From a virus: a DNA stretch of 22,726 nucleotides. A program made the position numbers and the translations under genes. Numbering within the stretch: the first letter of the stretch is position 1; each line of letters begins with the position of its first letter. Below, piece after piece: positions 1-6,785 of the stretch. The stretch spans positions 1 through 22,726 of the IMG/VR virus record IMGVR_UViG_3300037584_004438. One strand, given 5' to 3'. The notes under the pieces were generated by a model. The model had not been told where the DNA came from. It was given only the letters and a program-made list of their open reading frames with translations, and searched no databases.

Positions 1-956
1 ATTATACAAGGGAATACAAGAAAGACCCCGAAGGTACTATCGGCACTGGTAGGATTGGTGTGTACGAGGATGATGATGGTGCTTGGTCGTTAAGGACATC
101 TAATGGTGTTACACAACTTGATGAGCCATCAAATTCAAACCCACCTTACGCATTCAAAGTTGGCAAAGAATGGTTATGCTTGACCACAAAGGCAGGTAAA
201 CCTTCTCCTAACGTTCGTATGGGTAGGTATGCATATTTCCTTGGTGGAGAAGAAAACGATTTCGTTTCCAATGGTGCGATTGAATTGTGGCGTGTTGACA
301 TCACTGGTGGTCAAGTTGATTTAAATCTCAACATTGGAAGACCGTGTAAGATACCTGTCATCCCACCAAAGGATGATGCGAAAGATTTCTTCAAAACAGT
401 TCTTAGTACATACGCTGACTTTGAACCTATTTACACTGATGAGTTCGTAGGTGAAAACTTGCGCCCACTCCTCCAACCAAGCAAATTTTGGGTCAATCCT
501 GAATTTCACAACATGTATTCTCCGATAGATGACTTAGAAGAAGCGTTTGAAAGTGGTAAAGAAAGTGGTAAAATTGAGGGTGAAAGAAAAACTTGGGGGC
601 CACTGGTAATCACCAAAGGTACAGTCGTGAGTATGAGTACAGAACGACGTGAGACTGAGTTCGACCCTGATGGTTACAACTACAGTATGACACTTAGCAG
701 CAGTATTACCGGTGATGTAGACTGTTGGATTCCGGGCGCAGTAGGCGACATTACAAAGCCATTCCATTGTGGATGGGGAGATGATACACGTGAATACGCT
801 GAACTTTCCACAGTCTTCGCATTTGGCCGTCTTGGTATGAAAGACCGTGATGGTATGCTTTCACCAAAGATGACAGTGTTTGGTGTTTATGCAGACCCAA
901 GACGTGTTCGCCAAAGAGTAAGTGGTGGCAACACAGGAGTAGGTCAATTCGATTGA
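1..956 (+). CDS. Probable RPA-like ssDNA-binding protein (5' partial)
   Basis: The frame is open from base 3 through the GTG at 60 with no stop, so this is the C-terminal part of a gene that starts left of the window, and the GTG is unlikely to be the real start. At least 317 residues are visible. Two stretches resemble OB-fold beta barrels: one near GKEWLCLTTKAGKPSPNVR and GRYAYFLGG, and one near GPLVITKGTVVSMS followed by DVDCWIPG. A final segment, STVFAFGRLGMKDRDG then MTVFGVYADP, has the look of the last strands of an RPA domain. An acidic, Lys/Glu-rich linker lies between the putative barrels. It sits 19 nt upstream of a Sak4/RadA-like ATPase and close to the clamp and PolB, which fits a single-stranded-DNA-binding role in replication and recombination. 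The family call is by pattern only; an unrelated beta-rich protein remains possible. Confidence 0.45.
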   Translation, partial: YTREYKKDPEGTIGTGRIGVYEDDDGAWSLRTSNGVTQLDEPSNSNPPYAFKVGKEWLCLTTKAGKPSPNVRMGRYAYFLGGEENDFVSNGAIELWRVDITGGQVDLNLNIGRPCKIPVIPPKDDAKDFFKTVLSTYADFEPIYTDEFVGENLRPLLQPSKFWVNPEFHNMYSPIDDLEEAFESGKESGKIEGERKTWGPLVITKGTVVSMSTERRETEFDPDGYNYSMTLSSSITGDVDCWIPGAVGDITKPFHCGWGDDTREYAELSTVFAFGRLGMKDRDGMLSPKMTVFGVYADPRRVRQRVSGGNTGVGQFD

Positions 957-975
957 ATTGAAAGGTTGTGATTAG

Positions 976-1968
976 ATGGCAGGATTTGGAGCAACAGTAA
1001 AAAATGAAAGTGAAAGTAAAAGTAAAAGTAAAAGTGAAAGTAAAGGTAAAGATGTTAAAGAATCTCCATTGCTAAGTTCTGACCCTTTTGCTGCTCTTAG
1101 AGCAGAAGAGGCGGCTCAAAAGCCTGTGTTGCTTACGCATCAATTCATCGGTGTAGCAGCGCATGATGGTGCTGGAAAGTCGGCTTGCATACTTGATGCA
1201 TTCGGAAAGTGGTTGGACATACATGACCCTGAAAGAGAGGTTGGCTACAAACTACCGGCAGTTGATTTTGACGGTGGTGTAGCAATGCTTAACTCCGCTA
1301 TTTACAAAGAAGAAAATATCATTTCTTGGAACCCATGGAAAATGGGAATAAACGATAGAACGGCATACAATTATCCCGGCACTCATGAAAGAGTGATGAA
1401 CATAATGAAGTACATCATAAGTGAAGTTGAGAAGGGTGTTCCTTACTGGGGCGTTCTGATAAGTGGTATTGACTCTTGGCTTGAGATATGTACCAACAAC
1501 ATGCGTATTGTGGATTTAAATCTCGCAAGTGATGGTATCGAGTCAGCAGATATACGTGGGGCTGGAGAGGCCAAGCGTGTTGAAAGACAATCTGATTGGG
1601 CCATTCGTAACACACGTTTCCATCAACTGACAAAGTTGAGTCGTGACCTCGTAAGATTAGGTGTAAGAGTATTTTGGGAGACTCACTTGAGAGCCACCAA
1701 TTTTTCCTACAAGGAAGATGCACCTGTTACGTGGCAACCCGAATGGGAGAAGAGAACAAACAACTACCTTCCTACAATCATATGGATTGAAGATGAAGAT
1801 GTGTTGAATGAAGAAGGCGATGTTGAGAAGACAATTTACAAAGCGAAGTTCGTTAAGTGTAAAACTAATCCTCAACTTGTCAATCAATCCCGTACACTTT
1901 GGATTACACATACAGACGGACAACCTGAATGGTTTGGTTTACCCGAACTATATGATGGGAGTTTGTAA
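976..1968 (+). CDS. Sak4/RadA-like P-loop ATPase (recombination/annealing)
   Basis: A 330-residue protein with a clear Walker A at residues 62-69 (AHDGAGKS, Lys68) and a likely Walker B ending at Asp166 (GVLISGIDS). This layout matches the RecA-fold ATPases of viruses known as Sak4 or AAA_24, which promote single-strand annealing with a partner ssDNA-binding protein. The gene just upstream looks like such a partner. Residues 11-25 are a Ser/Lys/Glu-rich, probably disordered tail encoded by a hexanucleotide repeat, placed before the ATPase core. The ATG at 976 follows an AAAGGTTGTGAT ribosome-binding site. A T7 run follows the stop codon, so a transcript may end here. The P-loop ATPase call is firm; Sak4 versus another RadA paralog is inferred from length, context and the lack of an obvious N-terminal HhH domain. 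Confidence 0.7.
   Translation: MAGFGATVKNESESKSKSKSESKGKDVKESPLLSSDPFAALRAEEAAQKPVLLTHQFIGVAAHDGAGKSACILDAFGKWLDIHDPEREVGYKLPAVDFDGGVAMLNSAIYKEENIISWNPWKMGINDRTAYNYPGTHERVMNIMKYIISEVEKGVPYWGVLISGIDSWLEICTNNMRIVDLNLASDGIESADIRGAGEAKRVERQSDWAIRNTRFHQLTKLSRDLVRLGVRVFWETHLRATNFSYKEDAPVTWQPEWEKRTNNYLPTIIWIEDEDVLNEEGDVEKTIYKAKFVKCKTNPQLVNQSRTLWITHTDGQPEWFGLPELYDGSL
1006..1047 (+). repeat. Hexanucleotide microsatellite in Sak4-like gene
   Basis: Seven consecutive 6-nt units of the forms GAAAGT, AAAAGT and one AAAGGT encode a Glu-Ser/Lys-Ser dipeptide run (residues 11-24). Because the unit is two codons, gain or loss of units changes the length of a flexible N-terminal tail without a frameshift. Confidence 0.85.
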
Positions 1969-1975
1969 TTTTTTT
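1969..1975 (+). terminator. Candidate oligo-T terminator
   Basis: Seven T residues directly follow the TAA stop (1966-1968) of the Sak4-like gene and precede a 125-nt gap. Archaeal RNA polymerases often terminate at oligo-T tracts without a strong hairpin. I see no convincing stem before it, so this is only a candidate. Confidence 0.35.
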
Positions 1976-2088
1976 ATCCCACCCAGTAGGTTTTGTGAGG
2001 TAATGAAGGAAAAGTCTTGCTTTATTGTTTTGGCGCTCATCACACGGTTTTCGCTCTCTCAATGTAATCGCTCCTTCCCCTACACCAT

Positions 2089-2094
2089 GGAGGT
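2089..2094 (+). promoter_or_regulatory. Strong ribosome-binding site for the clamp gene
   Basis: GGAGGT lies 6 nt upstream of the ATG at 2101. It is among the strongest Shine-Dalgarno matches in the window and supports that start. The preceding 1976-2088 stretch holds no gene I can support; a leader or promoter is likely there but I see no clear TATA box. Confidence 0.7.
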
Positions 2095-2100
2095 ATTAAT

Positions 2101-2853
2101 ATGACAAAAGTAATAGTTGATACGAAGAACTTTTTGAATTTCTTAACAGGATTTTCAAAAGGTGTACCCGACCTGCGTATAGACTGTGCAGGTTCACGTA
2201 TTACGATTGAGGTCGCTTATGCGTGGTACTACCTTCGTAAGCAATACATACCAGTAAGTATTGAAGAAGAAGGTGCATTACACATTGCAGACCTCGATAA
2301 GGTAATTAAATTCTTCAAGGCTACTAAAAACGCTCAAGTGACAATGAGACAGGCTTCCCCAAAGAAGCCGCTTCACTTAGTTGCTGGAGGTAATAAACTT
2401 CAACTACCAAGTACCGATGATATTGAATCAGGTATCAAAGCAGTAGTTATCAGAAAACTATTAAAGAACTGCGAGCAAAGCGGTTGGTCAAAACTCGGTG
2501 AACTTTCCCTTAGCACACATTCAACTATCGCAACTAAAGATTTAGTTTCATTATCAGCAATGAAAACTTTAATTGCTAAAGATTCTCAATTTAAACTCCG
2601 TATTCATTGTGGTGAGAATGAAATGGGTATCGTGGCTGGAAAGGCATCGAGTGGGCGTTTGTTCACTTCATTGACGGCCACTGATACTGATGGCCCTCCC
2701 ACTACTGTTGAATCGTATTTTGGTGAGTGGCTACCTTCATGTTTACAATTCCTTGATGAGGGGAATGCACGTATGCATTTAGGAATTGAAACACCTGTTA
2801 TATTTGAACAGGATAATACTTTACTCTTTATTTTAGATGAGAGTGATGACTAA
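2101..2853 (+). CDS. pcn: Divergent PCNA-like DNA sliding clamp
   Basis: A 250-residue protein, the usual length of an archaeal/eukaryotic PCNA subunit (about 245-260). The middle segment (ALHIADLDKVIKFFKATK, then LHLVAGGNKLQLPS) and the end (ARMHLGIETPVIFEQ followed by LLFILDESD) match the pattern of the interdomain region and the C-terminal beta strands of PCNA, which trimerises around DNA to tether polymerase. The N-terminal domain is poorly conserved and the usual acidic 'D..HV' loop is not apparent. The stop overlaps the PolB ATG (TAATG), so clamp and polymerase are translationally coupled, which strongly supports the call. No clamp-loader genes are seen in this window. The identification rests on length, C-terminal pattern and position; structure prediction would settle it. 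Confidence 0.6.
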   Translation: MTKVIVDTKNFLNFLTGFSKGVPDLRIDCAGSRITIEVAYAWYYLRKQYIPVSIEEEGALHIADLDKVIKFFKATKNAQVTMRQASPKKPLHLVAGGNKLQLPSTDDIESGIKAVVIRKLLKNCEQSGWSKLGELSLSTHSTIATKDLVSLSAMKTLIAKDSQFKLRIHCGENEMGIVAGKASSGRLFTSLTATDTDGPPTTVESYFGEWLPSCLQFLDEGNARMHLGIETPVIFEQDNTLLFILDESDD

Positions 2854-5264
2854 TGATTATCGATTGGTATTCGGACTTTATCGATGAGCCACCGATATTA
2901 TACCTACGCACACGTGGGGCTGATGGTGTACTTCATGAAAGATACATTACTGAGGATGATGAAGACTACGTTAAACCGTTCTTTTGGGTTCCTGAAAAAG
3001 CCCCTTACTGGGTAATGAATCGCCTCAAGTCATACAATGCAACTATCCATGAAGACATTAAAGCGGTAGGTCTTGATAATAAAATACTACTGAAAGTAAC
3101 TGTTGACCATCCGAATACATTATGGGAAATTAAAGACAAGTGTCCAAAGTACACTTATGAAGCAGACCTAAATTATCTTGACCAAATCTTACTCACAAAT
3201 TATCCTGAAAAGATACCTGAGTTCAAACCTCGCATTTGGTACTTTGACCTTGAATGGGATACGGGTGAGGATGATTTCACAACTGTCATGGCCGTATCTG
3301 ATTCATTCAGTGAACACCCTGTAGTGTTTGCTTGGAGTGAAGTGAGCATACGTGATACAATCCGAAAGAAAGTTTGGATTGATAGATATGGTGGGTATGA
3401 ATTACGCATCTTCCCGAATGAAGATGAAATGCATGATGCATTCCTCGGTTATCTTGAGGAGTGCGACCCCGATATTCTTGTAGCACACGCCATCGCTTGG
3501 GCTGACCTACCTCACTTGTACAGAAGGCTAGGAGCGCAGCGTGACAGACTCTCTCCGGTGAATCATGTTATACCACCACCAAAGAAAACTAATTCATACC
3601 GAACTACGGCTCAACCAATCAAAGGTCGTCTGATATACGATACTGCTGCTCAATGGACTGACGGTAGTGGCTTTGAAGCGATATGGCAAAAGTCAGGTAG
3701 GGGCCAAGCACAATCACGTAAGTTAGATTGGTTTGCTACGGCACTTGGATTTGAAGGAAAATTAACAAGTAAAATAGACGGGATGACAGTTCACAATGGA
3801 TGGTATGAATACTGGGATGACTTTGTTGATTACTGTTTAGTGGACACTACTCTCTTGCGTGACTGTGATGAGAAGTTGAATTGTATATCTTATCACGTCG
3901 CTATGCAGCAATTAGCAGGTATATCTTTTGGTAGCACACACAAGGTTAGCAGATACTTCCGTGGTTTGATAGGGAGGAGGACTGAGTTGAAAGCCCCTTC
4001 TTCTTACATAGCAGAAAGACCTGAACTACAGGCAGCATGGGTGATGCCACCCGTTGCTGGCCGTCATGAGAATGTTGCATTGAAAGATTTCGCTTCTCTA
4101 TATCCAAACATCATAACAAGTGCAAACTTATGTTATACGACACTGGTTGACGAAGGCGGAGAGAATATTTTAACAGTTAAAGTTCCTCCAAAGTATGATG
4201 ATAAAGGTACTGCGTTGCCGGGTACTGGGGGTACTTTCCACTGGAAACAAGATGTTGAGGGAATCCTTCCTTCAGTCGTAAAGGAGATGCTTGCGTTAAG
4301 GAAACACTACAAAAAACTCATGCGTGAGGCTGATGACCCTGATACTAAACTTGGTTACAACATGTTACAGATGGCCGTAAAGGTCGCCGTAAACGCAATC
4401 TATGGACTCACTGGTAGTAAAATAGTTGCAGGACAATGGAGTAGTTATCCTATCGCACAATGTATTACTTACCTCGGAAGAGAAGCAATTACTATGCTTG
4501 TAAAAGAAAGTGAAAAGAGAGGTTACAAGGCATTGGCTGGTCATACTGATTCCGTGTATGTTCAAGTTCCCTTTGATGAGGCAGAAGAATTATGCAGCAC
4601 ACTTACAGATATAGCACAAAATGAAATGAACCTACCTTATCTTGATGTTGAGTTTGAAGCCTTCTTCCCTTACTGGTTTACGGCTGCTACGAAGAACAGA
4701 AACTTCGGCATCAAATCTTGGCCTCCCGAAGATGAAGGGGATATGAAAGTTACAGGATTTGAAATGAAAGCGGCTAACGCTCCGCCTTTGAGTAAAAATC
4801 TTCAACGTGAAGTATTCACTATGATATGTAATGGTGCTGATGAGAAAGTGGTCTTCGATAAAATAAGACCTATAGTAAAGCGAGTTTACAGTGGTGAATG
4901 TGAAATTGATGATGTCGTTGCTTATGGAAGAGTGCAGAAGAAACTGGATGAATATGATAAGGTAGTCCCGAATGTAGCAAAGGCAGCAAGATACTCAAAC
5001 AAGTTCTTGGATACTAATTACGATAAGGGTGAAAGTATTAAGTGGCTTTTCATCAATGGGGTTCCCGAAGGTCAACCTCAGTGTAACGTCCTTGCTTTCA
5101 GTGAAATAGAACAACTTGATGGGTATTCCATTGACTGGACAACTTGTGTAAACAAATGGATTACTAAGAAGTTAAAACTTGTTTTTGATACGTTAGAATG
5201 GGATGTAGAAAGATTAACGGTGAGAAGAATACCGAGAACGTTTGAGTCGATGATAGGTGATTAA
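2853..5264 (+). CDS. polB: Family B DNA polymerase with 3'-5' exonuclease domain
   Basis: An 803-residue replicative polymerase. The exonuclease domain has Exo I (FDLEW, Asp132/Glu134), Exo II (DPDILVAHAIAWADLPHL, Asp218; the usual Asn and Phe of this motif are Ala) and Exo III (Tyr327-x3-Asp331), so proofreading should be intact. Polymerase motif A is DFASLYPNI (Asp412), motif B is KVAVNAIYG (Lys510, Asn514, Tyr517, Gly518), and motif C reads GHTDSVYV, with His564 where most family members have the first Asp of DTD and the second, metal-binding Asp566 kept. Length is close to archaeal cellular PolB enzymes; no protein-priming TPR insertions are evident, so it probably extends RNA/DNA primers laid down by the primase encoded downstream. 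The ATG overlaps the clamp stop. No PCNA-interacting motif is apparent at its C terminus. Confidence 0.97.
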   Translation: MIIDWYSDFIDEPPILYLRTRGADGVLHERYITEDDEDYVKPFFWVPEKAPYWVMNRLKSYNATIHEDIKAVGLDNKILLKVTVDHPNTLWEIKDKCPKYTYEADLNYLDQILLTNYPEKIPEFKPRIWYFDLEWDTGEDDFTTVMAVSDSFSEHPVVFAWSEVSIRDTIRKKVWIDRYGGYELRIFPNEDEMHDAFLGYLEECDPDILVAHAIAWADLPHLYRRLGAQRDRLSPVNHVIPPPKKTNSYRTTAQPIKGRLIYDTAAQWTDGSGFEAIWQKSGRGQAQSRKLDWFATALGFEGKLTSKIDGMTVHNGWYEYWDDFVDYCLVDTTLLRDCDEKLNCISYHVAMQQLAGISFGSTHKVSRYFRGLIGRRTELKAPSSYIAERPELQAAWVMPPVAGRHENVALKDFASLYPNIITSANLCYTTLVDEGGENILTVKVPPKYDDKGTALPGTGGTFHWKQDVEGILPSVVKEMLALRKHYKKLMREADDPDTKLGYNMLQMAVKVAVNAIYGLTGSKIVAGQWSSYPIAQCITYLGREAITMLVKESEKRGYKALAGHTDSVYVQVPFDEAEELCSTLTDIAQNEMNLPYLDVEFEAFFPYWFTAATKNRNFGIKSWPPEDEGDMKVTGFEMKAANAPPLSKNLQREVFTMICNGADEKVVFDKIRPIVKRVYSGECEIDDVVAYGRVQKKLDEYDKVVPNVAKAARYSNKFLDTNYDKGESIKWLFINGVPEGQPQCNVLAFSEIEQLDGYSIDWTTCVNKWITKKLKLVFDTLEWDVERLTVRRIPRTFESMIGD
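5255..5260 (+). promoter_or_regulatory. Ribosome-binding site deciding the MazG-like start
   Basis: AGGTGA, inside the 3' end of polB, lies 5 nt before the ATG at 5266. It favours that ATG over the in-frame GTG at 5257, which overlaps the site itself. Confidence 0.7.
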
Positions 5265-5265
5265 A

Positions 5266-5457
5266 ATGAGTAGGATAGAAGATGAAGTGTGCAAGAAGAT
5301 TCAAGCAAGGTCTGATGTTGGAAAAGAGAAGTATGGAGTGACCATGGAGACAGCGCCTCTGTCTCGTCTACAGTGGCTTATTCATGCACAAGAAGAAGCC
5401 ATGGACTTAGCGGTGTATCTCCAAAAACTGATTGAGTTAGAAGGTGAGAGTAAGTGA
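5266..5457 (+). CDS. Small MazG-like (NTP pyrophosphohydrolase-type) protein
   Basis: A 63-residue, mostly helical protein. It matches the short phage MazG-like/dNTP-pyrophosphohydrolase pattern: R-x3-GKEKYG near residues 15-24, then a helix with HAQEEAMDLAVYLQKL (residues 40-55) carrying the EExxD metal-binding motif (Glu43, Glu44, Asp47). Enzymes of this all-alpha family hydrolyse nucleoside triphosphates to monophosphates and pyrophosphate, and viral copies are thought to adjust nucleotide pools or alarmone levels. At 63 residues it holds only part of the four-helix fold, so it would have to work as a multimer or have a binding role. The start was chosen from the AGGTGA site upstream. Its stop overlaps the GTG of the next gene (GTGA). 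Confidence 0.6.
   Translation: MSRIEDEVCKKIQARSDVGKEKYGVTMETAPLSRLQWLIHAQEEAMDLAVYLQKLIELEGESK
5442..5448 (+). promoter_or_regulatory. Ribosome-binding site supporting a GTG start
   Basis: AGGTGAG lies 5 nt before the GTG at 5454 and supports initiation of the Cas4-like nuclease at this overlapping GTG rather than at a later ATG. Confidence 0.6.
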
Positions 5458-6482
5458 GATGGAATCCATCAGGTGATGATAGTCGTCAGAGGATTGATGA
5501 TTACTTAGAAAAGACAGGTAATAACAAAGAGGCAGAGTCATACAAGAAAAGCACATACGCTTGGAATCCAAACACAGACCAAGATAAGATTTTACGTGTC
5601 ACTAAGTCAAGTATCGGTACATACAACTGGTGTCCTGAACAATACTACATTGAAAAATTCAAAGGAGTGAGGGGCGAGGAACAACCTCATCACGTAAGAG
5701 GTAAAAACGTACACGATATGGTTGAATGGTTTTGGGATAATTTCACACTGAAAGATGACGTTCTAGCACTTATCAAAGAAGGAAAAGAAGAAGAGGCAAA
5801 AGAAGTCATGTACAATTTTATTCCATCTCCTCCCGAACCATATCAGTATGGGGAGGAGTTTCAAATCAGGCAATGGGTGGACTGGCAATTCTATAGACTG
5901 ATGCATACAGAAGGTGTTGAGTGGGAACCTGTAGCCGTTGAAGCAAATATTCAGGCCACTCGTTTTGTCGAAGTTGACGGTGAACATATCCCGATTCACA
6001 TGAATGGTTTCATCGATAGTATATTTTCTGATGATATGGGATTCGCATTGATGGAACTGAAGTCTGGTAAATATAAGGCTAAAAGTAAAGTCCCATCTAT
6101 GCGTAAAGAAATGGCGTTTTACAAGATGATGCTTGAACACAGTCCACATCAGGAGTTCTTACCCATTACAAACTGGGGTTGGGAGTTTCCGGGTGGTGAC
6201 ATAAACGGTGGAGAAGGTGCAGCCATATATTATGAAGATGCTAAGAAAGGTGGTAAGTACGCCATGAGAAGTGTTGAAAAGAGTTTAGTCAAATTAATTA
6301 GGGCACACATGGATATGGACTTCCCATCTAATCCGTGGCTTGGAAAAATGAGGGAAGGAGAAACCCTAGAAACAATGCTTGAGAACAATCGATTGAAATG
6401 TTCTTGGTGCGACTTGAAAGAACACTGTTCTTTTTGGTCAATTACAGATGAATTCCTTGATGAAATAATGGAGGATGTATAA
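5454..6482 (+). CDS. Cas4/RecB-like PD-(D/E)XK nuclease with Fe-S cysteines
   Basis: A 342-residue protein of the Cas4/RecB-type PD-(D/E)XK superfamily. In order: the SxSxI-type motif with the first cysteine (SSIGTYNWCPEQYY, Cys60); a His motif GKNVHDMVEWFW (His87); the nuclease core with GFIDSIF (Asp188) and MELKSGK (Glu201, Lys203); and a C-terminal cysteine trio (Cys316, Cys319, Cys325). One N-terminal plus three C-terminal cysteines is the 4Fe-4S pattern of Cas4, AddB and related end-processing exonucleases. It probably resects DNA ends in viral replication, recombination or packaging; there is no cas1/cas2 or CRISPR array nearby, so adaptation is not implied. A Glu/Lys-rich insertion lies at about residues 100-120. 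The GTG start overlaps the previous stop; its own stop overlaps the next ATG (TAATG). Confidence 0.85.
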   Translation: MRWNPSGDDSRQRIDDYLEKTGNNKEAESYKKSTYAWNPNTDQDKILRVTKSSIGTYNWCPEQYYIEKFKGVRGEEQPHHVRGKNVHDMVEWFWDNFTLKDDVLALIKEGKEEEAKEVMYNFIPSPPEPYQYGEEFQIRQWVDWQFYRLMHTEGVEWEPVAVEANIQATRFVEVDGEHIPIHMNGFIDSIFSDDMGFALMELKSGKYKAKSKVPSMRKEMAFYKMMLEHSPHQEFLPITNWGWEFPGGDINGGEGAAIYYEDAKKGGKYAMRSVEKSLVKLIRAHMDMDFPSNPWLGKMREGETLETMLENNRLKCSWCDLKEHCSFWSITDEFLDEIMEDV

Positions 6483-6781
6483 TGGAAACAAGATTGAAAT
6501 TAATGGAAATGCTGGTGAACGAAAAAATGAGAAATGATGACTACGTTGTTTTTCTCAAGAAAGGAAGAGGGTTTAGAAACGCAAGAGATGTTTTCAAACG
6601 TAGTATTGGAAGACAAACTACTTTGGATGAATTCTTTGATGTGGGTGTAGAGGCAAGATTACAACACCCTACAGAAATAGTCTATTACATCAATCCCGCT
6701 CACTTGAGGGAAGATAATACCATTGGAACTGTGAAAAAGATATTAGCAGATGTTGATAGTTACTTACATAATAAAAGGTGA
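6482..6781 (+). CDS. Unknown 99-residue protein with PIP box
   Basis: I do not recognise the fold. The protein is small and basic, with a helical N terminus, a central Arg/Lys-rich stretch (KKGRGFRNARDVFKRS) and then RQTTLDEFF at residues 44-52. That fits the PCNA-interacting consensus Q-x-x-(L/I/M)-x-x-(F/Y)-(F/Y), with Gln45, Leu48, Phe51 and Phe52, and a basic residue in front. In many PIP proteins the motif sits in a flexible segment next to a folded domain; here it is mid-protein. The gene lies between the Cas4-like nuclease (TAATG overlap, GGAGG at 6470-6474 as ribosome-binding site) and the primase, three genes after PolB. I infer an adaptor or regulator that docks on the viral or host clamp. 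It could also be a nuclease or primase cofactor. Confidence 0.6.
   Translation: METRLKLMEMLVNEKMRNDDYVVFLKKGRGFRNARDVFKRSIGRQTTLDEFFDVGVEARLQHPTEIVYYINPAHLREDNTIGTVKKILADVDSYLHNKR
6614..6637 (+). other. PIP-box coding segment (QTTLDEFF)
   Basis: These 24 nt encode Q-T-T-L-D-E-F-F, a full match to the PCNA-interacting peptide consensus. It closely resembles the KQ-T-T-L-type PIP boxes of clamp loaders and nucleases in archaea and eukaryotes. Confidence 0.75.
6776..6781 (+). promoter_or_regulatory. Ribosome-binding site deciding the primase start
   Basis: AGGTGA overlaps the TGA stop of the PIP-box gene and lies 4 nt before the ATG at 6786. It favours 6786 over the upstream in-frame ATG at 6750, which would lie inside the previous gene. 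Confidence 0.75.
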
Positions 6782-6785
6782 TTCT

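Noticed and set aside
60-956. GTG at 60 as the true start of the first gene
   Set aside because: The frame is open up to the left edge with coding-like residues and there is no ribosome-binding site before the GTG, so the gene is truncated by the window.
2003-2104. 33-residue ORF with a hydrophobic stretch ending in an ATGA overlap with the clamp gene
   Set aside because: The only ribosome-binding-like sequence (GAGGT) is 1 nt from the ATG, too close to work, and the peptide has no recognisable feature; it may be chance.
5454-6482. CRISPR adaptation function for the Cas4-like gene
   Set aside because: There is no cas1, cas2, effector gene or array in the window; viral Cas4-like nucleases commonly occur alone.
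6750-6785. Upstream in-frame ATG extending the primase
   Set aside because: It lies inside the previous gene without a ribosome-binding site, while ATG 6786 has AGGTGA at proper spacing.
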